Source: Marinobacterium lutimaris (GTDB taxonomy: Bacteria > Pseudomonadota > Gammaproteobacteria > Pseudomonadales > Balneatricaceae). Taken from it: DNA of 64,000 bases. The stretch lies in assembly GCF_900108065.1 (NCBI RefSeq), contig NZ_FNVQ01000001.1, positions 930,001 to 994,000 on the forward strand, in the 5' to 3' direction. Below, piece after piece: positions 45,974 to 55,253 of this stretch. Both the position numbers and the translations under genes were made by a program. The notes under the pieces were generated by a model, which saw nothing but the letters and a program-made list of their open reading frames with translations, was not told the DNA's origin and ran no database searches. Numbering within the stretch: the stretch's first letter is position 1; each line of letters opens with the position of its first letter.

Positions 45974-47014
45974 ATGGTGCTAAAAATGGGTAGTGTAACC
46001 TCCAGCTCGAAGGTTAAGAGCAGCGCGCTCATGGGCTTTCAGGCCCTGTGTCGGAGCCGTCATATCAACCCGGTTGAAATGCTCGCCGCCGAAGGGCTGT
46101 CGAGTACCGTTCTTCGTATCCCCGATCTGATGATCGCCTATGACAGCCTCGCCCACGTCCTGAACCATACGGCCGATGTGGCGGACTACCCTCTCTTTGG
46201 ACTGGAGATGTCCAAATACCAGGGGCTGAAAACCTTTGGACCTCTGGGGTTGCTTGCCTCGCAAAGCGCTACCGTCGCCGGTAGTCTTGAGATCATCGAG
46301 AAGTATTTCCACTTCCACGCCTCCGGCGTCATCATGAACCTGGTGCCGCATGGCAAAGAGATGCACTTCTGCCTGGATATCATGATCGATCCGTCGATCA
46401 GCCAGGAACAGCTGCTGGAGATGAGCCTGGTGCTGGGTTACAACGTGCTTTGCGAGCTCTCGCCGGAGTTTGCAAGCCAGACCAGCATCCACTTCCGTCA
46501 CCCCGCCCTGGCCGAGCCCGAGGAGTACAGCGCCATCACCCGAGCGAAGCTCTGCTTCGGTCAGGAGCGCGATGCACTGGTGTTCCCGGCGCGTCTGCTC
46601 GAGCAGAAGCCCAGCCCCGCCTCCGATGAGGTAAAAAACTATCTGGAAGCCTTCCTTGAGCGGGAATCCCAGGGGCATGAGCAGCCGCTGCAGCACAAGG
46701 TCTCGAAACTGATCTACGAACTGATCCCCACCGGCGAAGCAACGCTGACCACCATTGCCCCGATGCTCGGGATGAACATGCGCACCCTGCAACGTGAGCT
46801 GCGCCAGCAGGGCACCGAGTTTCGTACCCTGCTGGACGACGTGCGTTTCGAGATCGCCCGCACAGCGCTGGAACAGAACCACTCCATCACCGATGTGGCG
46901 CTGAACCTGGGTTACTCGGAGCTAAGCGCCTTTTCACGGGCATTCAAGCGCTGGTCGGGTGTGCCGCCGCAGCGCTGGCGTCATAACGATCACGCTCCCC
47001 GCATGATGCACTGA
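45974..47014 (+). CDS. AraC-family regulator (OruR-like), second copy
   Basis: A 346-residue paralogue of the regulator at 40878. The N-terminal ligand-type domain has GPLGLLASQSATVAGSLEII. The C-terminal AraC domain has LGMNMRTLQRELRQQGTEFRTL and ALNLGYSELSAFSRAFKRWSGVPPQ. Two starts are possible, 45974 and 45986; neither has a strong ribosome site. It has its own promoter with direct repeats like those before the catabolic genes, so it is the leading candidate for the activator of the regulon. The inducer is unknown. Confidence 0.9.
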   Translation: MVLKMGSVTSSSKVKSSALMGFQALCRSRHINPVEMLAAEGLSSTVLRIPDLMIAYDSLAHVLNHTADVADYPLFGLEMSKYQGLKTFGPLGLLASQSATVAGSLEIIEKYFHFHASGVIMNLVPHGKEMHFCLDIMIDPSISQEQLLEMSLVLGYNVLCELSPEFASQTSIHFRHPALAEPEEYSAITRAKLCFGQERDALVFPARLLEQKPSPASDEVKNYLEAFLERESQGHEQPLQHKVSKLIYELIPTGEATLTTIAPMLGMNMRTLQRELRQQGTEFRTLLDDVRFEIARTALEQNHSITDVALNLGYSELSAFSRAFKRWSGVPPQRWRHNDHAPRMMH

Positions 47015-47023
47015 CCCACTGTA

Positions 47024-47052
47024 CGGGCAGTCGTGCTTTCGCACCCTGCCCG
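47024..47052 (+). terminator. Probable terminator of the second AraC gene
   Basis: CGGGCAG/CTGCCCG arms with an inner GTGC/GCAC stem are followed by a pyrimidine run (CTCTCTTCTTTC). A moderate terminator. Confidence 0.6.
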
Positions 47053-47146
47053 CTCTCTTCTTTCACGTTCCCTCCTTTCACGTTTTTTTCGTTCACCTTC
47101 CCTTCTTCCAAATAAGTCACAAAATGCCGAATCGCTGTCGCGGTTG

Positions 47147-47156
47147 GTCAAGCCGG
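47147..47156 (+). promoter_or_regulatory. Single half-site upstream of the GlcD-type gene
   Basis: GTCAAGCCGG lies 115 bases before the start and matches the strong half-site at 23367-23376 (GTCAAGCCGG). A partner 21 bases upstream is only TGCCGA, so this is a weaker or single site. Confidence 0.45.
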
Positions 47157-47270
47157 TTTGGTCCCAGCTCTCTATTTTCTCAGTCTGAGTCCAGCAGATT
47201 CTGTCTTCGGCTAATGAGTAGGCTCATGAGCTTGGGAAGGCAGCAGAATAAATAGAAATGGATCGAAATA

Positions 47271-48644
47271 ATGACTACACAACTGATTGAATCACTGACG
47301 GAGATTGTCGGCAGCAAGGGCATCCTGACCGGCGAAGATGTATCCCAGCGTCCGGATGGCTGGATGAACGCTCCTCAGTGCAAGGCGAAGGCGATTATCC
47401 GTCCCGCCAATACCGACGAACTGTCTGCGGTGATGAAACTCTGTCATCAGAATGACCAGACCGTGACTACCCACGGCGGCATGACCGGGCTGGTGGGCGG
47501 TGCCATCACCTCTGAGCAGGATATCGTCGTATCGCTGGAGCGGATGCGCAATATCGTTGAGATCGACACCCAGAACCGCACCCTCACCACCGAAGCCGGC
47601 GTTACCCTGCAGACCATTCAAGAGGCCGCGGAAGCCGACGACCTGTTCTACCCAGTGGACCTGGGTGCCCGAGGCAGCGCGACGATTGGCGGTAATATCG
47701 TCACCAACGCAGGCGGTAACCGGGTGCTGCGTTACGGTATGACGCGGGACTCAGTGCTCGGGCTTGAGGCGGTGCTGGCCGACGGTACCGTGATCTCCTC
47801 GATGTCGAAGGTGATCAAGAACAATACCGGTTATGACCTGCGCCAGCTGTTCATTGGCAGCGAAGGCACCCTGGGTATCGTTACTCGTGCGGTGCTGCGT
47901 TTGCGTCCCAAGCCCCGTGGAGAAGCCACGGCGCTGGTGGCGGTTGAACGCTTCAGCGATCTCAGCAAACTTCTGAGCCTTGCCGAAGGCGGCCTGAGCG
48001 GTGGCCTCAGCTCCTTTGAAGTGATGTGGAACGATTTCTACTCGCTGGTGACCAGCTTTGAACGCCACAAGGCGCCGCTGGACGCGAACTCACCGTTTTA
48101 CGTGATCCTGGAAACCCAGGGAAAAAGCGATGAAGCGGAACAGGCGCGCCTTGAGGAGCTGCTGGGCGAAGCCCTGGAACAGGAACTGATTAGCGACGCT
48201 ATCCTGACCCAGTCGGTCAGCGAGCGTGACAAGATCTGGGCGATCCGCGATGACATCGAGGCGCTGTTCAGCCTGTCACCTATCCACGGCTTCGATATCA
48301 GCCTGCCGATCCCGGCGATGGAAGGCTACCTGGAGAACTTGCGGACAGATCTGCTAGCCCGCTGGCCTGAAAGCCGGATGATCGTGTTCGGCCACCTGGG
48401 CGATGGCAACCTGCACGTGATTATCGGCAAGGTCTCCTACGACGAGAAGCACGAGCTGGACGAAACGGTCTACCGGGGCCTTGCGCCGCTGGGCGGCTCG
48501 ATCTCCGCCGAGCACTGCATCGGCCACGAGAAAAAGCCCTACCTGCATCACAGCCGCTCGGAAGCGGAGCTCGCCCTGATGCGCACCATCAAGCAGGCGC
48601 TGGACCCGAAAATGCTGCTTAACCGCGGCAAGATCTTCGATTGA
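47271..48644 (+). CDS. FAD-binding 2-hydroxyacid dehydrogenase (GlcD/D2HGDH family)
   Basis: A 457-residue flavoprotein. The FAD-binding PCMH-type part (about 30-215) has TTHGGMTGLVGGA, GARGSATIGGNIVTNAGGNRVLRYG and FIGSEGTLGIVT. The C-terminal oxidase domain has FGHLGDGNLHVII with its metal-binding histidines and ends AEHCIGHEKKPYLHHSRS and ALDPKMLLNRGKIF. The family oxidises D-2-hydroxy acids (D-lactate, glycolate, D-2-hydroxyglutarate) to 2-oxo acids, passing electrons to the respiratory chain. It is a single-gene unit with its own hairpin downstream. The substrate is not readable from sequence. Confidence 0.92.
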   Translation: MTTQLIESLTEIVGSKGILTGEDVSQRPDGWMNAPQCKAKAIIRPANTDELSAVMKLCHQNDQTVTTHGGMTGLVGGAITSEQDIVVSLERMRNIVEIDTQNRTLTTEAGVTLQTIQEAAEADDLFYPVDLGARGSATIGGNIVTNAGGNRVLRYGMTRDSVLGLEAVLADGTVISSMSKVIKNNTGYDLRQLFIGSEGTLGIVTRAVLRLRPKPRGEATALVAVERFSDLSKLLSLAEGGLSGGLSSFEVMWNDFYSLVTSFERHKAPLDANSPFYVILETQGKSDEAEQARLEELLGEALEQELISDAILTQSVSERDKIWAIRDDIEALFSLSPIHGFDISLPIPAMEGYLENLRTDLLARWPESRMIVFGHLGDGNLHVIIGKVSYDEKHELDETVYRGLAPLGGSISAEHCIGHEKKPYLHHSRSEAELALMRTIKQALDPKMLLNRGKIFD

Positions 48645-48676
48645 GCGCCAGACCTTTCCACAAATCTTTCCCTTCG

Positions 48677-48698
48677 AAGAGCGGCCTCGGCTGCTCTT
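48677..48698 (+). terminator. Hairpin after the GlcD-type gene
   Basis: AAGAGC/GCTCTT arms with an inner GGC-like pair lie 33 bases past the stop, followed by ACTTTAT. A weak-to-moderate terminator. Confidence 0.55.
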
Positions 48699-48796
48699 AC
48701 TTTATGCCTATACAAAGGCACACTAGAGCGGGATCGGTCATTGCTACCTGACCGCAGCATTATTCCGTCCCCTTCGGCGCAGCCGAGCATCGCAGG

Positions 48797-48950
48797 CTGA
48801 AAGAGAAGAAAGGGACAGGCTGTTTGAGCGACGCAGGAGCGAGTTTCCTGTCCCGCTCTTTCAGACGAGAAGCACAGGGCAGTCGGCGCAGCCGGCCAAG
48901 CCGTAGGGGCGGTTTGGGATTGATAAGGGACTTGTCCGCACAAGTCCCTT
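48797..48950. repeat. Intergenic structured element with two large hairpins
   Basis: The first hairpin pairs CTGAAAGAG (48797-48805) with CTCTTTCAG (48856-48864) and GGGACAGG (48812-48819) with CCTGTCCC (48847-48854). The second has an 11-base perfect stem AAGGGACTTGT/ACAAGTCCCTT (48925-48935, 48940-48950) with loop CCGC. Both stems contain GGGAC. The region looks like a dispersed intergenic repeat (REP-like); copy number elsewhere in the genome cannot be judged here. Confidence 0.6.
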
Positions 48951-49065
48951 GTCTCGCCAGCAGGCGAAACCTGCCTCGAAAAGCACACAAGTCTAAATGG
49001 TTGCGACAACATGAGGCGGGATTGGTAAGGCTTCCTGAGGCCTACCTTTCTTCCCTGTCGTTTTG

Positions 49066-49092
49066 TGTCAACAGCAAGACACCTATTGTCAA
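49066..49092 (+). promoter_or_regulatory. AraC-type direct repeat upstream of the GMC operon
   Basis: Two perfect TGTCAA copies (49066-49071 and 49087-49092) are 21 bases apart and end 170 bases before the Tat-subunit start. Confidence 0.8.
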
Positions 49093-49262
49093 GATCGCCA
49101 ACCGGCTGCCACCTAGCATGTGAGTCAGAAAATTGCTCAAAGGCCCGATGCGCCGACAGCGCCTGCGATGCGGCTCCACTTGAGCAACGACCTCGTCGCG
49201 ACAGCTCCTTCTGTCTCAACGATCCAGCTACTTAGACCATAACTAAAACAAGGCTAAGAACG

Positions 49263-49829
49263 ATGGGTAACAACTCGACACTACCGTCGGCCACGCGCCG
49301 GCTGTTCCTGCAGCGTTCGCTGTTGGCACTGGGAGCCCTGGCAGCCGCGCCGGCGATCAGTACGGCCGCCTTCGCCGATACCTCTACTGGCGATGCGCCG
49401 GTCCTCAAGCTTCTGAACGCTGAAGACTACCGCATCCTTTCCGTGGTGACCGATACCCTTATTCCGCGTGATGGCGCCTTCCCGCTGGGTGCACTGGATG
49501 TGGACCTGGCCGCCCGCATCGATACCTACCTGGAGCCGGAAGATACCGAACTGCTGCAGGGGCTGCGTGGCGCGCTGATGTTCCTTGAGCACCTGGCGCC
49601 GCGGCTGATCGGGGTCGATGGCCCGTTTAGCGCCATGCCCCAGGAACAGCGCGAATCCCTGTTGTTGACCCTGCGTGATGCCGGTGGCGATGCCACCGCG
49701 GTGTTCGCCGCCCTGCGCGGAATCAGCATGTTTTATTTCTATACCGACGAGCAGGCCTGGCCGCAGTTCAACTACGACGGCCCGCTGGTCAAGCGCGGCA
49801 AGCCGGTCTATCCGCAGGTGAGGGATTGA
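49263..49829 (+). CDS. Tat-exported subunit 3-like partner of a GMC dehydrogenase
   Basis: A 188-residue protein with a twin-arginine signal (TRRLFLQRS followed by a hydrophobic LALGALAAAPAIS; cleavage near AFA). The mature part resembles gluconate 2-dehydrogenase subunit 3: LNAEDYRILSVVTDTLIPRDGAF and a late FYFYTDEQAWPQFNYDGP. Subunit 3 helps export the partner GMC flavoprotein, which itself has no signal. It is followed after 1 base by that GMC gene. No cytochrome c subunit gene is next to them, so the electron acceptor must be elsewhere. Confidence 0.85.
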   Translation: MGNNSTLPSATRRLFLQRSLLALGALAAAPAISTAAFADTSTGDAPVLKLLNAEDYRILSVVTDTLIPRDGAFPLGALDVDLAARIDTYLEPEDTELLQGLRGALMFLEHLAPRLIGVDGPFSAMPQEQRESLLLTLRDAGGDATAVFAALRGISMFYFYTDEQAWPQFNYDGPLVKRGKPVYPQVRD

Positions 49830-49830
49830 G

Positions 49831-51372
49831 ATGATTATTCAAGGTCACGAGATATTTTCCCCGCTCAAGCTGAAGACCCACTCCGTGGTTGTCGGCTCCG
49901 GCGCGGGTGGCGGTGTGGCGGCCTACCATATGGCGTCTGCCGGTCTGGATACGGTTGTCCTGGAAGAAGGTGGCTACTTTCAGGCCAAGGACTTCAACCA
50001 GCGTGAAGAGGACATGATGCCGGCGCTCTACCGCAGCGCCGGTCGCCAGATGACCACCGATGGTCTGATCTACGTCTGGCAGGGTTCCACCTTTGGCGGT
50101 TCCACCGTGATCAACACCGCCGACGCTACGCCCATCGAAGCGGAAGTGCTGCACCACTGGCAGCAGAAGTTCGGCCTTAACGAACTTACCGAAGATAACC
50201 TGGCGGCCTCCTACGAGCGCGTTTACAAAACGCTGAACGTACATCGCCTTGAGGAGAAGATCCTCAACCGCAACAACAAGGTGCTGCTGGAGACCGCCAA
50301 CCGCTTGGGTTACAAAGCTGGCGTGTTCAACTCCAACCGCAAGGGATGTATCGGCAGCGGTTACTGTTTCCAGGGCTGCGCCTACGACGCCAAACAGGGC
50401 ACCAACCTCACCTACCTGCCGATGGCCTCCGATCTGGGTGCGCGCATCTACACCGATGTGCGCGTTGACCGAATCGAACCGATCTCCGATAACCGTTACC
50501 GCATCCACGCCAGCGTGGTTGAACGCGGTACGCGTCGTTTCCGCCACCCGGTAGAGATCGACTGCGAGCGCATCATTATGGCGGCGGGTACGGTGCATAC
50601 CCCGGCGATCCTAAAGCGCTCAGGGCTCGACAAGGGTCTGCCGCAGCTCGGCAAGAATATCTCGCTGCAGCCGCAGATCGGACTCTCCGCCACCTTCCCC
50701 GATGAAGACAAGATGACCTCCTGGCGTGGCGCGCCCCAGTCGATCTACATGAGTGAGTTCGATGACAACCACGCCGAACATGGTCTGGGTGGCTTTCGCA
50801 TGGAAGGTGTCGGTGGCATGGCCGGTGTCTTCGCCCAGTTCTCCAATAAGATCGGCCTGGATCACAAGCGGATGATGGAGCAGTTCCCCAGCACCCATTA
50901 CTCCGCCCTGCTGGTGCCAGATCAGCCCAGTGGCTCACTCGACTGGGAATGGGCGGCGGATGGCAGCGTCAAGCCGAAGATCCAGTACAGCCTTACCGCC
51001 GAGTGGAAACAGCGGTTCAAGCGTGGTTTTAAAACCGCCGCCGAGTTCCTGTTTGAAGCCGGCGCCAAAGAGATCAACTGCAACAGCCCGGTGTTCGGCT
51101 CGATCACCAGCCCCGATCAGCTCTCTCGCGTTGATGACTTCCCGCTGGAGCCTGGCCTGGTCGCGCTCACCTCTGCCCATGTTCAGGGCAGCTGCCGTAT
51201 CGGTGTGAACGCCGATCAGGGCGTGGTGGACCAGAACCTGAAGCTGCACAACCTGGACAACATCTACGTGGTCGACGGTTCGGTGATGCCGACCACCGCC
51301 TCCACCCACACGATGATTCCAATCATGGTGATGGCAGACCGGGCGATGCACAAGCTGGCCCAGGGCGCCTGA
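49831..51372 (+). CDS. GMC-family FAD oxidoreductase
   Basis: A 513-residue flavoprotein. The dinucleotide-binding GSGAGGGVAAYHMASAG starts at about residue 16, and the GMC signature region FGGSTVINTADATP lies near 90. A Cys-rich segment CIGSGYCFQGCAYDAKQG lies at about 172. The C-terminus has SAHVQGSCRIG and VVDGSVMPTTASTHTMIPIMV, where the catalytic His/Asn-equivalents fall. These enzymes oxidise alcohols or sugars to aldehydes, ketones or lactones. It overlaps functionally with the Tat subunit just upstream (1-base gap), so the pair is probably periplasmic. Substrate unknown; the neighbouring acid- and aldehyde-processing genes suggest an alcohol. Confidence 0.92.
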   Translation: MIIQGHEIFSPLKLKTHSVVVGSGAGGGVAAYHMASAGLDTVVLEEGGYFQAKDFNQREEDMMPALYRSAGRQMTTDGLIYVWQGSTFGGSTVINTADATPIEAEVLHHWQQKFGLNELTEDNLAASYERVYKTLNVHRLEEKILNRNNKVLLETANRLGYKAGVFNSNRKGCIGSGYCFQGCAYDAKQGTNLTYLPMASDLGARIYTDVRVDRIEPISDNRYRIHASVVERGTRRFRHPVEIDCERIIMAAGTVHTPAILKRSGLDKGLPQLGKNISLQPQIGLSATFPDEDKMTSWRGAPQSIYMSEFDDNHAEHGLGGFRMEGVGGMAGVFAQFSNKIGLDHKRMMEQFPSTHYSALLVPDQPSGSLDWEWAADGSVKPKIQYSLTAEWKQRFKRGFKTAAEFLFEAGAKEINCNSPVFGSITSPDQLSRVDDFPLEPGLVALTSAHVQGSCRIGVNADQGVVDQNLKLHNLDNIYVVDGSVMPTTASTHTMIPIMVMADRAMHKLAQGA

Positions 51373-51409
51373 TCGCTACCTCGATAAATAGAATAAAAAG
51401 GAACATCTT

Positions 51410-52201
51410 ATGCTGAACGATACGACCCGCCAGTCGATCGCCGACAAGATCCATAGCTGCTTCAAAAGCTGCGAGCAGATTGGACTACTGACCAAAGCCT
51501 ATCCCGAGATGCAGATGGAAGACTCCTACCGCATCCAGGAAAAGGTGGTGCAGAAGTTCGTCGATGAGGGCCGCCGGATCAAGGGCTACAAGATCGGCCT
51601 CACCTCCAAGGCGATGCAGGAGATGATCGGCGCCACCGAGCCGGACTACAGCGCCATTCTCGATGACATGTTTGTTAATGAGGGCGCTGCACTGCTGCGG
51701 GATGACTTTGCCATGCCGATGGTGGAGGTCGAGATCGCCTTCGTGATCAAAAAGCGTCTTCAAGGCCCCTACGTTAACGCCGCCGAAGTGATTCAGGCCA
51801 CCGACTTTATCCTGCCCTCCATCGAGGTGGTCGACTTCCGCGTCGCACCGGAGCCCGGCATCAACGTGGTCGACACCATCGCCGACCTGGCCGCTATCGG
51901 CAAGGTCGCCCTCGGCGGGAACCCGGTGCGCCTCGAAGATATCGACGTGCGCAATATCAACGCCGAACTGATCATCAACGACGAAGTGCGCGAGTCCGGA
52001 AACTCTGCCGCCGTGCTCGGCAACCCGGTGACCGCCGTAGCCTGGCTGGTGAACAAGCTCTCTGAGTTTGGCGTGGCCTTTGAACCGGGCGACGTGATCT
52101 TTTCCGGTTCCTGCACCCGCGCCCTGCCGGTTCATCCCGGTGACAAGGTGACCGCCCGTTTCGACAACGGACTGGGTGACGTAAAACTGAGCTTTGAGTG
52201 A
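51410..52201 (+). CDS. 2-oxopent-4-enoate / 2-oxohept-3-ene-dioate hydratase-like (HpaH family)
   Basis: A 263-residue protein, the size of HpaH/MhpD. Motifs include IKGYKIGLTSKAMQEMIG near the start of the fold, a metal-binding PMVEVEIAFVIKKRL (two Glu), LPSIEVVDFR, and the end FSGSCTRALPVHPGDKVTARF. The family adds water to 2-oxo-4-enoic acids, giving 4-hydroxy-2-oxo acids for aldol cleavage. AAGGA lies before the ATG. It is followed after 9 bases by ilvD and then by an HpaI-like aldolase, which would accept its product. HpaH-type or MhpD-type substrate cannot be separated by eye. Confidence 0.87.
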   Translation: MLNDTTRQSIADKIHSCFKSCEQIGLLTKAYPEMQMEDSYRIQEKVVQKFVDEGRRIKGYKIGLTSKAMQEMIGATEPDYSAILDDMFVNEGAALLRDDFAMPMVEVEIAFVIKKRLQGPYVNAAEVIQATDFILPSIEVVDFRVAPEPGINVVDTIADLAAIGKVALGGNPVRLEDIDVRNINAELIINDEVRESGNSAAVLGNPVTAVAWLVNKLSEFGVAFEPGDVIFSGSCTRALPVHPGDKVTARFDNGLGDVKLSFE

Positions 52202-52210
52202 GAGGCCTAC

Positions 52211-54073
52211 ATGTCTAACTATCGTTCCAAGACCACTACCGAAGGACGCCAGGCCGCAGGCGCCCGAGCACTCTGGCGCGCCACCGGCGTATGCGATGGC
52301 GATTTCGGCAAGCCGATCATCGCCGTGGCCAACTCCTTCACCCAGTTCGTGCCCGGCCATGTGCACCTGAAAGATATCGGCCAGCTGGTGGCGCGTGAGA
52401 TCGAGAACGCCGGCGGCATCGCCAAGGAGTTCAACAGCATCGCCGTGGATGACGGTATCGCCCAGGGTCACGACGGCATGCTCTACAGCCTGCCCTCTAG
52501 GGAGATCATCGCCGACTCGGTCGAATACATGGTCAACGCGCACTGCGCCGATGCGCTTATCTGTATCTCCAACTGCGACAAGATCACCCCGGGAATGCTG
52601 ATGGCCGCCATGCGCCTGAATATCCCCACCATCTTCGTCTCCGGCGGGCCGATGGAAGCCGGTCGCGTACAGCTGGCGGAGCAGGTGCTGCGTATCGATC
52701 CGATCGATGCCTATGTGGCGGGCTTCAAAAAGGATATGCCGGCCGAAAAAGCGCTGGAGATGGAGCAGAACGCCTGCCCCACCTGCGGTTCCTGCTCCGG
52801 CATGTTTACCGCCAACTCCATGAACTGCCTGAACGAAGCGCTGGGCCTGGCGCTGCCGGGTAACGGCAGCATGCTGGCGACCCATGCGGATCGTCGTGAG
52901 CTGTTCCTGCAGGCCAGCCGTCGCATCGTTGAGATTACCAAGCGGCACTACGAACAGAACGACGATTCGGTACTTCCACGCAATATCGCCAACCGCGCCG
53001 CCTTCCATAATGCCATGACCATGGATATCGCCATGGGCGGCTCCACCAACACCATTCTGCATCTGCTGGCAGCGGCCCAGGAGGGCGAGATCGACTTCAC
53101 CCTGGCCGATATCGACCGCCTCTCCCGCGAAGTGCCGCACCTGTGCAAGGTATCTCCGGCAACGGCGGACTACTACATGGAAGATGTGCACCGCGCCGGT
53201 GGCGTGTTTGGCATCCTCGGTGAGCTGGACCGCGCCAAGCTGCTGAGCACCCAGGTCAGCACCGTGCATAGCGCCACTTTGGCTGAAGCGCTGGATAAGT
53301 GGGATATCTGCCGTACCGACGATGAAGAGGTTCACACCTTCTTCCGCGCTGGCCCCGCCGGCATCCGCACCACCGAGGCGTTCAGCCAGGATTGCCGCTG
53401 GGACAGCCTCGATGCAGACCGTGAAAACGGCTGTATTCGCAGCCTGGACAACGCCTTCAGCACCGAAGGTGGCCTGGCGGTACTGTTCGGCAACCTGGCG
53501 GAAGATGGCTGCATCGTTAAAACCGCCAGCGTGCCCGAGCATCAGCTGGTGTTTGAGGGCGTAGCGCGGGTATTCGATGACCAGGATGCGGCGCTCGCTG
53601 CGCTGAGCGCAGATGAAGTCAAACCGGGCAGCTGCGTCATCATCCGTTACGAAGGGCCCAAGGGCGGACCGGGTATGCAGGAGATGCTGATGCCCACCAG
53701 CCTGCTGAAGGCCAAGGGGCTGGCCACATCCTGCGCCCTGCTCACCGATGGACGTTTCTCCGGTGCGACCTCAGGCCTTTCCATCGGCCACACCTCGCCG
53801 GAAGCGGCCAGTGGCGGCAACATCGCCCTGGTGCAGGATGGCGACATCATCAAGCTGAACATCCCGGCGCGCAGCATCGATGTGGCGATCTCCGATGAAG
53901 AGCTCAACGAGCGTCGCGCGCAGATGGAAGCCAAGGGGCTGAAAGCCTGGAAACCTGAAGGCCCGCGTAAGCGCCGCGTCAGCCTGGCGCTCAAGGCCTA
54001 CGGCATGCTGGCCAGCAGTGCCGACAAGGGCGGCGTGCGTAACCGCGAACTGATCGAAAAATATTTCGGTTAA
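52211..54073 (+). CDS. ilvD: Dihydroxy-acid dehydratase (IlvD type)
   Basis: A 620-residue protein that follows E. coli IlvD very closely along its length: [46 protein letters not shown] with the cluster cysteines, [16 protein letters not shown], and near the end [12 protein letters not shown] and [15 protein letters not shown]. It converts 2,3-dihydroxy acids to 2-oxo acids by an Fe-S cluster. Placed in a catabolic operon, without ilvC, ilvE or ilvBN, it is likely a second copy serving a dihydroxy acid rather than branched-chain amino acid synthesis, though that is inference. GAGAGG precedes the ATG. Confidence 0.9.
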   Translation: MSNYRSKTTTEGRQAAGARALWRATGVCDGDFGKPIIAVANSFTQFVPGHVHLKDIGQLVAREIENAGGIAKEFNSIAVDDGIAQGHDGMLYSLPSREIIADSVEYMVNAHCADALICISNCDKITPGMLMAAMRLNIPTIFVSGGPMEAGRVQLAEQVLRIDPIDAYVAGFKKDMPAEKALEMEQNACPTCGSCSGMFTANSMNCLNEALGLALPGNGSMLATHADRRELFLQASRRIVEITKRHYEQNDDSVLPRNIANRAAFHNAMTMDIAMGGSTNTILHLLAAAQEGEIDFTLADIDRLSREVPHLCKVSPATADYYMEDVHRAGGVFGILGELDRAKLLSTQVSTVHSATLAEALDKWDICRTDDEEVHTFFRAGPAGIRTTEAFSQDCRWDSLDADRENGCIRSLDNAFSTEGGLAVLFGNLAEDGCIVKTASVPEHQLVFEGVARVFDDQDAALAALSADEVKPGSCVIIRYEGPKGGPGMQEMLMPTSLLKAKGLATSCALLTDGRFSGATSGLSIGHTSPEAASGGNIALVQDGDIIKLNIPARSIDVAISDEELNERRAQMEAKGLKAWKPEGPRKRRVSLALKAYGMLASSADKGGVRNRELIEKYFG

Positions 54074-54156
54074 GCCGCACTGCCAGGGCCGATTCACCCT
54101 AGTGGCCGGCCCTGTGTACCTTCTTCCTCATTTTTAGTTTTCCGAGAGTACATCCC

Positions 54157-54948
54157 ATGCTTAATCTTGCACTGAAGAAATGGCGCGCCAAGGAAGCCAG
54201 CCTCGGTGTCTGGTCGAACCTGCCCGATATCCATATGGCCGAGATGCTGAGCCGCATGGATGTAGACTGGATCTGCTTCGATCTGCAGCACGGCCTGATG
54301 GACTACAGCGATCTGACCCGCCTGCTGCCCGCGATCACCGGCGTTGATACCACCCCGCTGGTGCGCGTTGCAGCGAATCAGCCGGACCAGATCGGCAAGG
54401 CGCTGGATGTCGGCGCCCAGGGCGTGATCGTACCGATGGTGAACACCGCCGAAGATGCGCGGCGTGCCGTGTCTGCCTGCCGCTATCCGCCGATGGGCAC
54501 CCGCTCCTGCGGCCCGATGCGCGATGCGATGCTCGAGGGTATGAACTACCTGGCCACCGCCAACGGCCAGGTCGCCTGCCTGGTGATGATCGAAACCGAA
54601 GAGGGTCTTCGCAACCTGGAAGAGATCGCCGCCGTTGAAGGCGTGGATGGCCTGTTCGTTGGCCCCATGGATCTCTGCTACGGCCTGGGTCTGGCGCCGG
54701 GCAGCTTTACCGATCCGGCGTTTGTTTCCGCTATCGCCGATATCCTCAAGGCGTGCGAAACCAATAATCTGGCCAGTGGCATGTTTGGCTACAACGCCGA
54801 GATGGCAGCCAACTCGATCAAGAACGGCTTCGATTTCGCGTCAATCGGCACCGATATCAGCTTTATCCGCGCCGGCGCCACCCAGGCGCTGCAAACCGCC
54901 AAGGGCGATGACGCAGAGAACGCCCCCACCGCTCGCGGCGGATACTGA
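54157..54948 (+). CDS. HpcH/HpaI-family class II aldolase
   Basis: A 263-residue TIM-barrel aldolase, the length of HpaI. Key parts are CFDLQHGLMDY (catalytic His), TPLVRVAANQP (substrate-binding Arg), MIETEEGL (metal Glu) and VGPMDLCYGLG (metal Asp; the family usually has GPNDL or GPADL). The enzyme cleaves 4-hydroxy-2-oxo acids to pyruvate plus an aldehyde. As last gene after HpaH-like and IlvD genes it completes a plausible hydration-aldol branch. A good terminator follows. The substrate aldehyde is unknown. Confidence 0.9.
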   Translation: MLNLALKKWRAKEASLGVWSNLPDIHMAEMLSRMDVDWICFDLQHGLMDYSDLTRLLPAITGVDTTPLVRVAANQPDQIGKALDVGAQGVIVPMVNTAEDARRAVSACRYPPMGTRSCGPMRDAMLEGMNYLATANGQVACLVMIETEEGLRNLEEIAAVEGVDGLFVGPMDLCYGLGLAPGSFTDPAFVSAIADILKACETNNLASGMFGYNAEMAANSIKNGFDFASIGTDISFIRAGATQALQTAKGDDAENAPTARGGY

Positions 54949-54978
54949 TCGATTCGCTGGCGGTTACTGCACAACCTC

Positions 54979-55010
54979 AAAAGCCATGACTCTCAGAGCA
55001 TGGCTTTTTT
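54979..55010 (+). terminator. Rho-independent terminator after the aldolase gene
   Basis: AAAGCCATG/CATGGCTTT arms (54980-54988, 54999-55007) followed by a T-run. The operon ends here. Confidence 0.92.
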
Positions 55011-55153
55011 ATTGTCGTCGCATAGATGGCTCAAAAATCTTAAGAGAGTCTGAGCCAAACAATGGATCTCTTTGGCTCAGGGAAATCGGCATAGCCGATC
55101 AAGCTGTGGATTCGTGCATACAGCGATGGCTAAAGTCAGAAGGCAGAGGTCAG

Positions 55154-55180
55154 GAAAAAAATGGGGCCGGATGGCCCCAA
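55154..55180 (-). terminator. Rho-independent terminator of the gldA-like gene
   Basis: Read leftward, TGGGGCC/GGCCCCA arms (55162-55168, 55173-55179) with a 4-base loop are followed by seven Ts. It ends the leftward transcript stopping at 55254. Confidence 0.88.
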
Positions 55181-55253
55181 AGGTAGGAGCTGGGCTGGCT
55201 GTTAAACAGCCAAATGGTGCAAGTGCTGGAGCTTCATTCGTAGTGCGATGGCC

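Noticed and set aside
51485-53542. A 685-codon open frame on the minus strand across the hpaH-like and ilvD genes
   Set aside because: It is the antisense of two well-identified genes; long reverse frames are expected in G+C-rich coding DNA, and its product has no recognisable domain.
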